From: Opitutales bacterium
Lineage (GTDB): Bacteria > Verrucomicrobiota > Verrucomicrobiae > Opitutales > CAG-312
Assembly: GCA_017623955.1 (NCBI GenBank)
Contig: JAGAOA010000165.1
Span: 1-7,649 of the forward strand
DNA length: 7,649 bases
Direction of reading: 5' to 3'
Under the pieces are notes generated by a model, which worked only from the letters and a program-made list of their open reading frames with translations, was not told the DNA's origin and did not search any database. Within the stretch, counting starts at the first letter, position 1. Every line of letters begins with the position of its first letter. Below, one piece after another: positions 7,473 through 7,649 of the stretch. The position numbers and the translations under genes were made by a program.

Positions 7473-7518
7473 AGTGTATTGATATTTGTTATATTCTTCA
7501 ACACCACGTTGAAGACAA
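7473..7518 (-). promoter_or_regulatory. Candidate rpsA promoter region
   Basis: Two sigma70-like pairs overlap on the - strand. The first is TTGTCT (7518-7513), a 19-base spacer and TATAAC (7493-7488). The second is TTGAAG (7501-7496), a 17-base spacer and TACACT (7478-7473). The first has the better -10 box, the second the better spacing. Either would give a leader of roughly 40-55 bases before rpsA. In this AT-rich DNA such matches are easily found by chance. Confidence 0.3.
7495..7515. repeat. Perfect inverted repeat in the rpsA promoter region
   Basis: TCTTCAAC and GTTGAAGA flank five bases (ACCAC on the + strand): two perfect 8-bp arms in 21 bases. It sits between or across the candidate -35 and -10 boxes, 68 bases or more from the start codon. 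It could be an operator or, if transcription begins further upstream, a hairpin in the rpsA leader. No T-run follows on the - strand. Confidence 0.45.
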
Positions 7519-7598
7519 ACATCAAAATAAGCTTTCCATATTGTTATCTTATGGTTTTAAAGCAAGCATTTTTTTTACTAAATATTATTTTTACAAAA

Positions 7599-7626
7599 AA
7601 AAATGCGTCAAATAAGACGCATTTTT
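7599..7626 (-). terminator. Rho-independent terminator of a gene beyond the right edge
   Basis: An 11-bp perfect stem (core ATGCGTC / GACGCAT with flanking A and T) has a 6-base loop. Read on the - strand, the stem core runs into nine T, whereas the + strand side has five T, then a C. No + strand gene ends nearby, so it probably terminates a - strand gene located past 7649. That would make rpsA a separate transcription unit with its own promoter in 7428-7598. Confidence 0.75.
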
Positions 7627-7649
7627 CATTTTATAAAATTTTTATTTTA

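Overview
This AT-rich window carries five protein genes. Four lie on the + strand (1-5690) and one on the - strand (5766-7427). No tRNA, rRNA, CRISPR array or insertion sequence was recognised. The organism looks like a Gram-negative-type bacterium: there are Sec-exported c-type cytochromes and a six-domain ribosomal protein S1. The two cytochrome genes and the odd PhoD-like protein resemble families I associate with the Planctomycetes-Verrucomicrobia-Lentisphaerae group. A Lentisphaeria-like or Verrucomicrobiota host is my best guess, but it is weakly supported and no marker here fixes it.

Region 1 (1-2643) is the most interesting part. It holds the 3' end of a gene resembling the C-terminal haem domain of the hydrazine synthase alpha subunit. 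Overlapping it is a gene for an exported beta-propeller fused to a MauG/cytochrome-c-peroxidase-like dihaem domain, the same architecture as a fused hydrazine synthase beta-gamma subunit. The pair ends at a strong hairpin terminator. Together they look like a complete periplasmic multi-haem redox complex of the hydrazine synthase type, probably in a non-anammox bacterium, where its substrate would be unknown. The catalytic part of the alpha-like subunit lies outside the window, so hydrazine synthesis cannot be claimed.

Region 2 (2653-5720) holds an exported PhoD-like metallophosphatase-fold protein that seems to have lost the usual metal-binding motifs. Eight bases later comes a YgiQ-family radical SAM protein. 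The two are probably co-transcribed, but nothing in the sequence shows a shared function.

Region 3 (5692-7649) is housekeeping. rpsA (ribosomal protein S1) runs convergently to the + strand genes and shares a bidirectional terminator with them. Its leader has a good ribosome binding site, candidate promoter elements and a perfect inverted repeat. At the right edge a second hairpin terminator, strongest on the - strand, probably ends a gene lying beyond the window.
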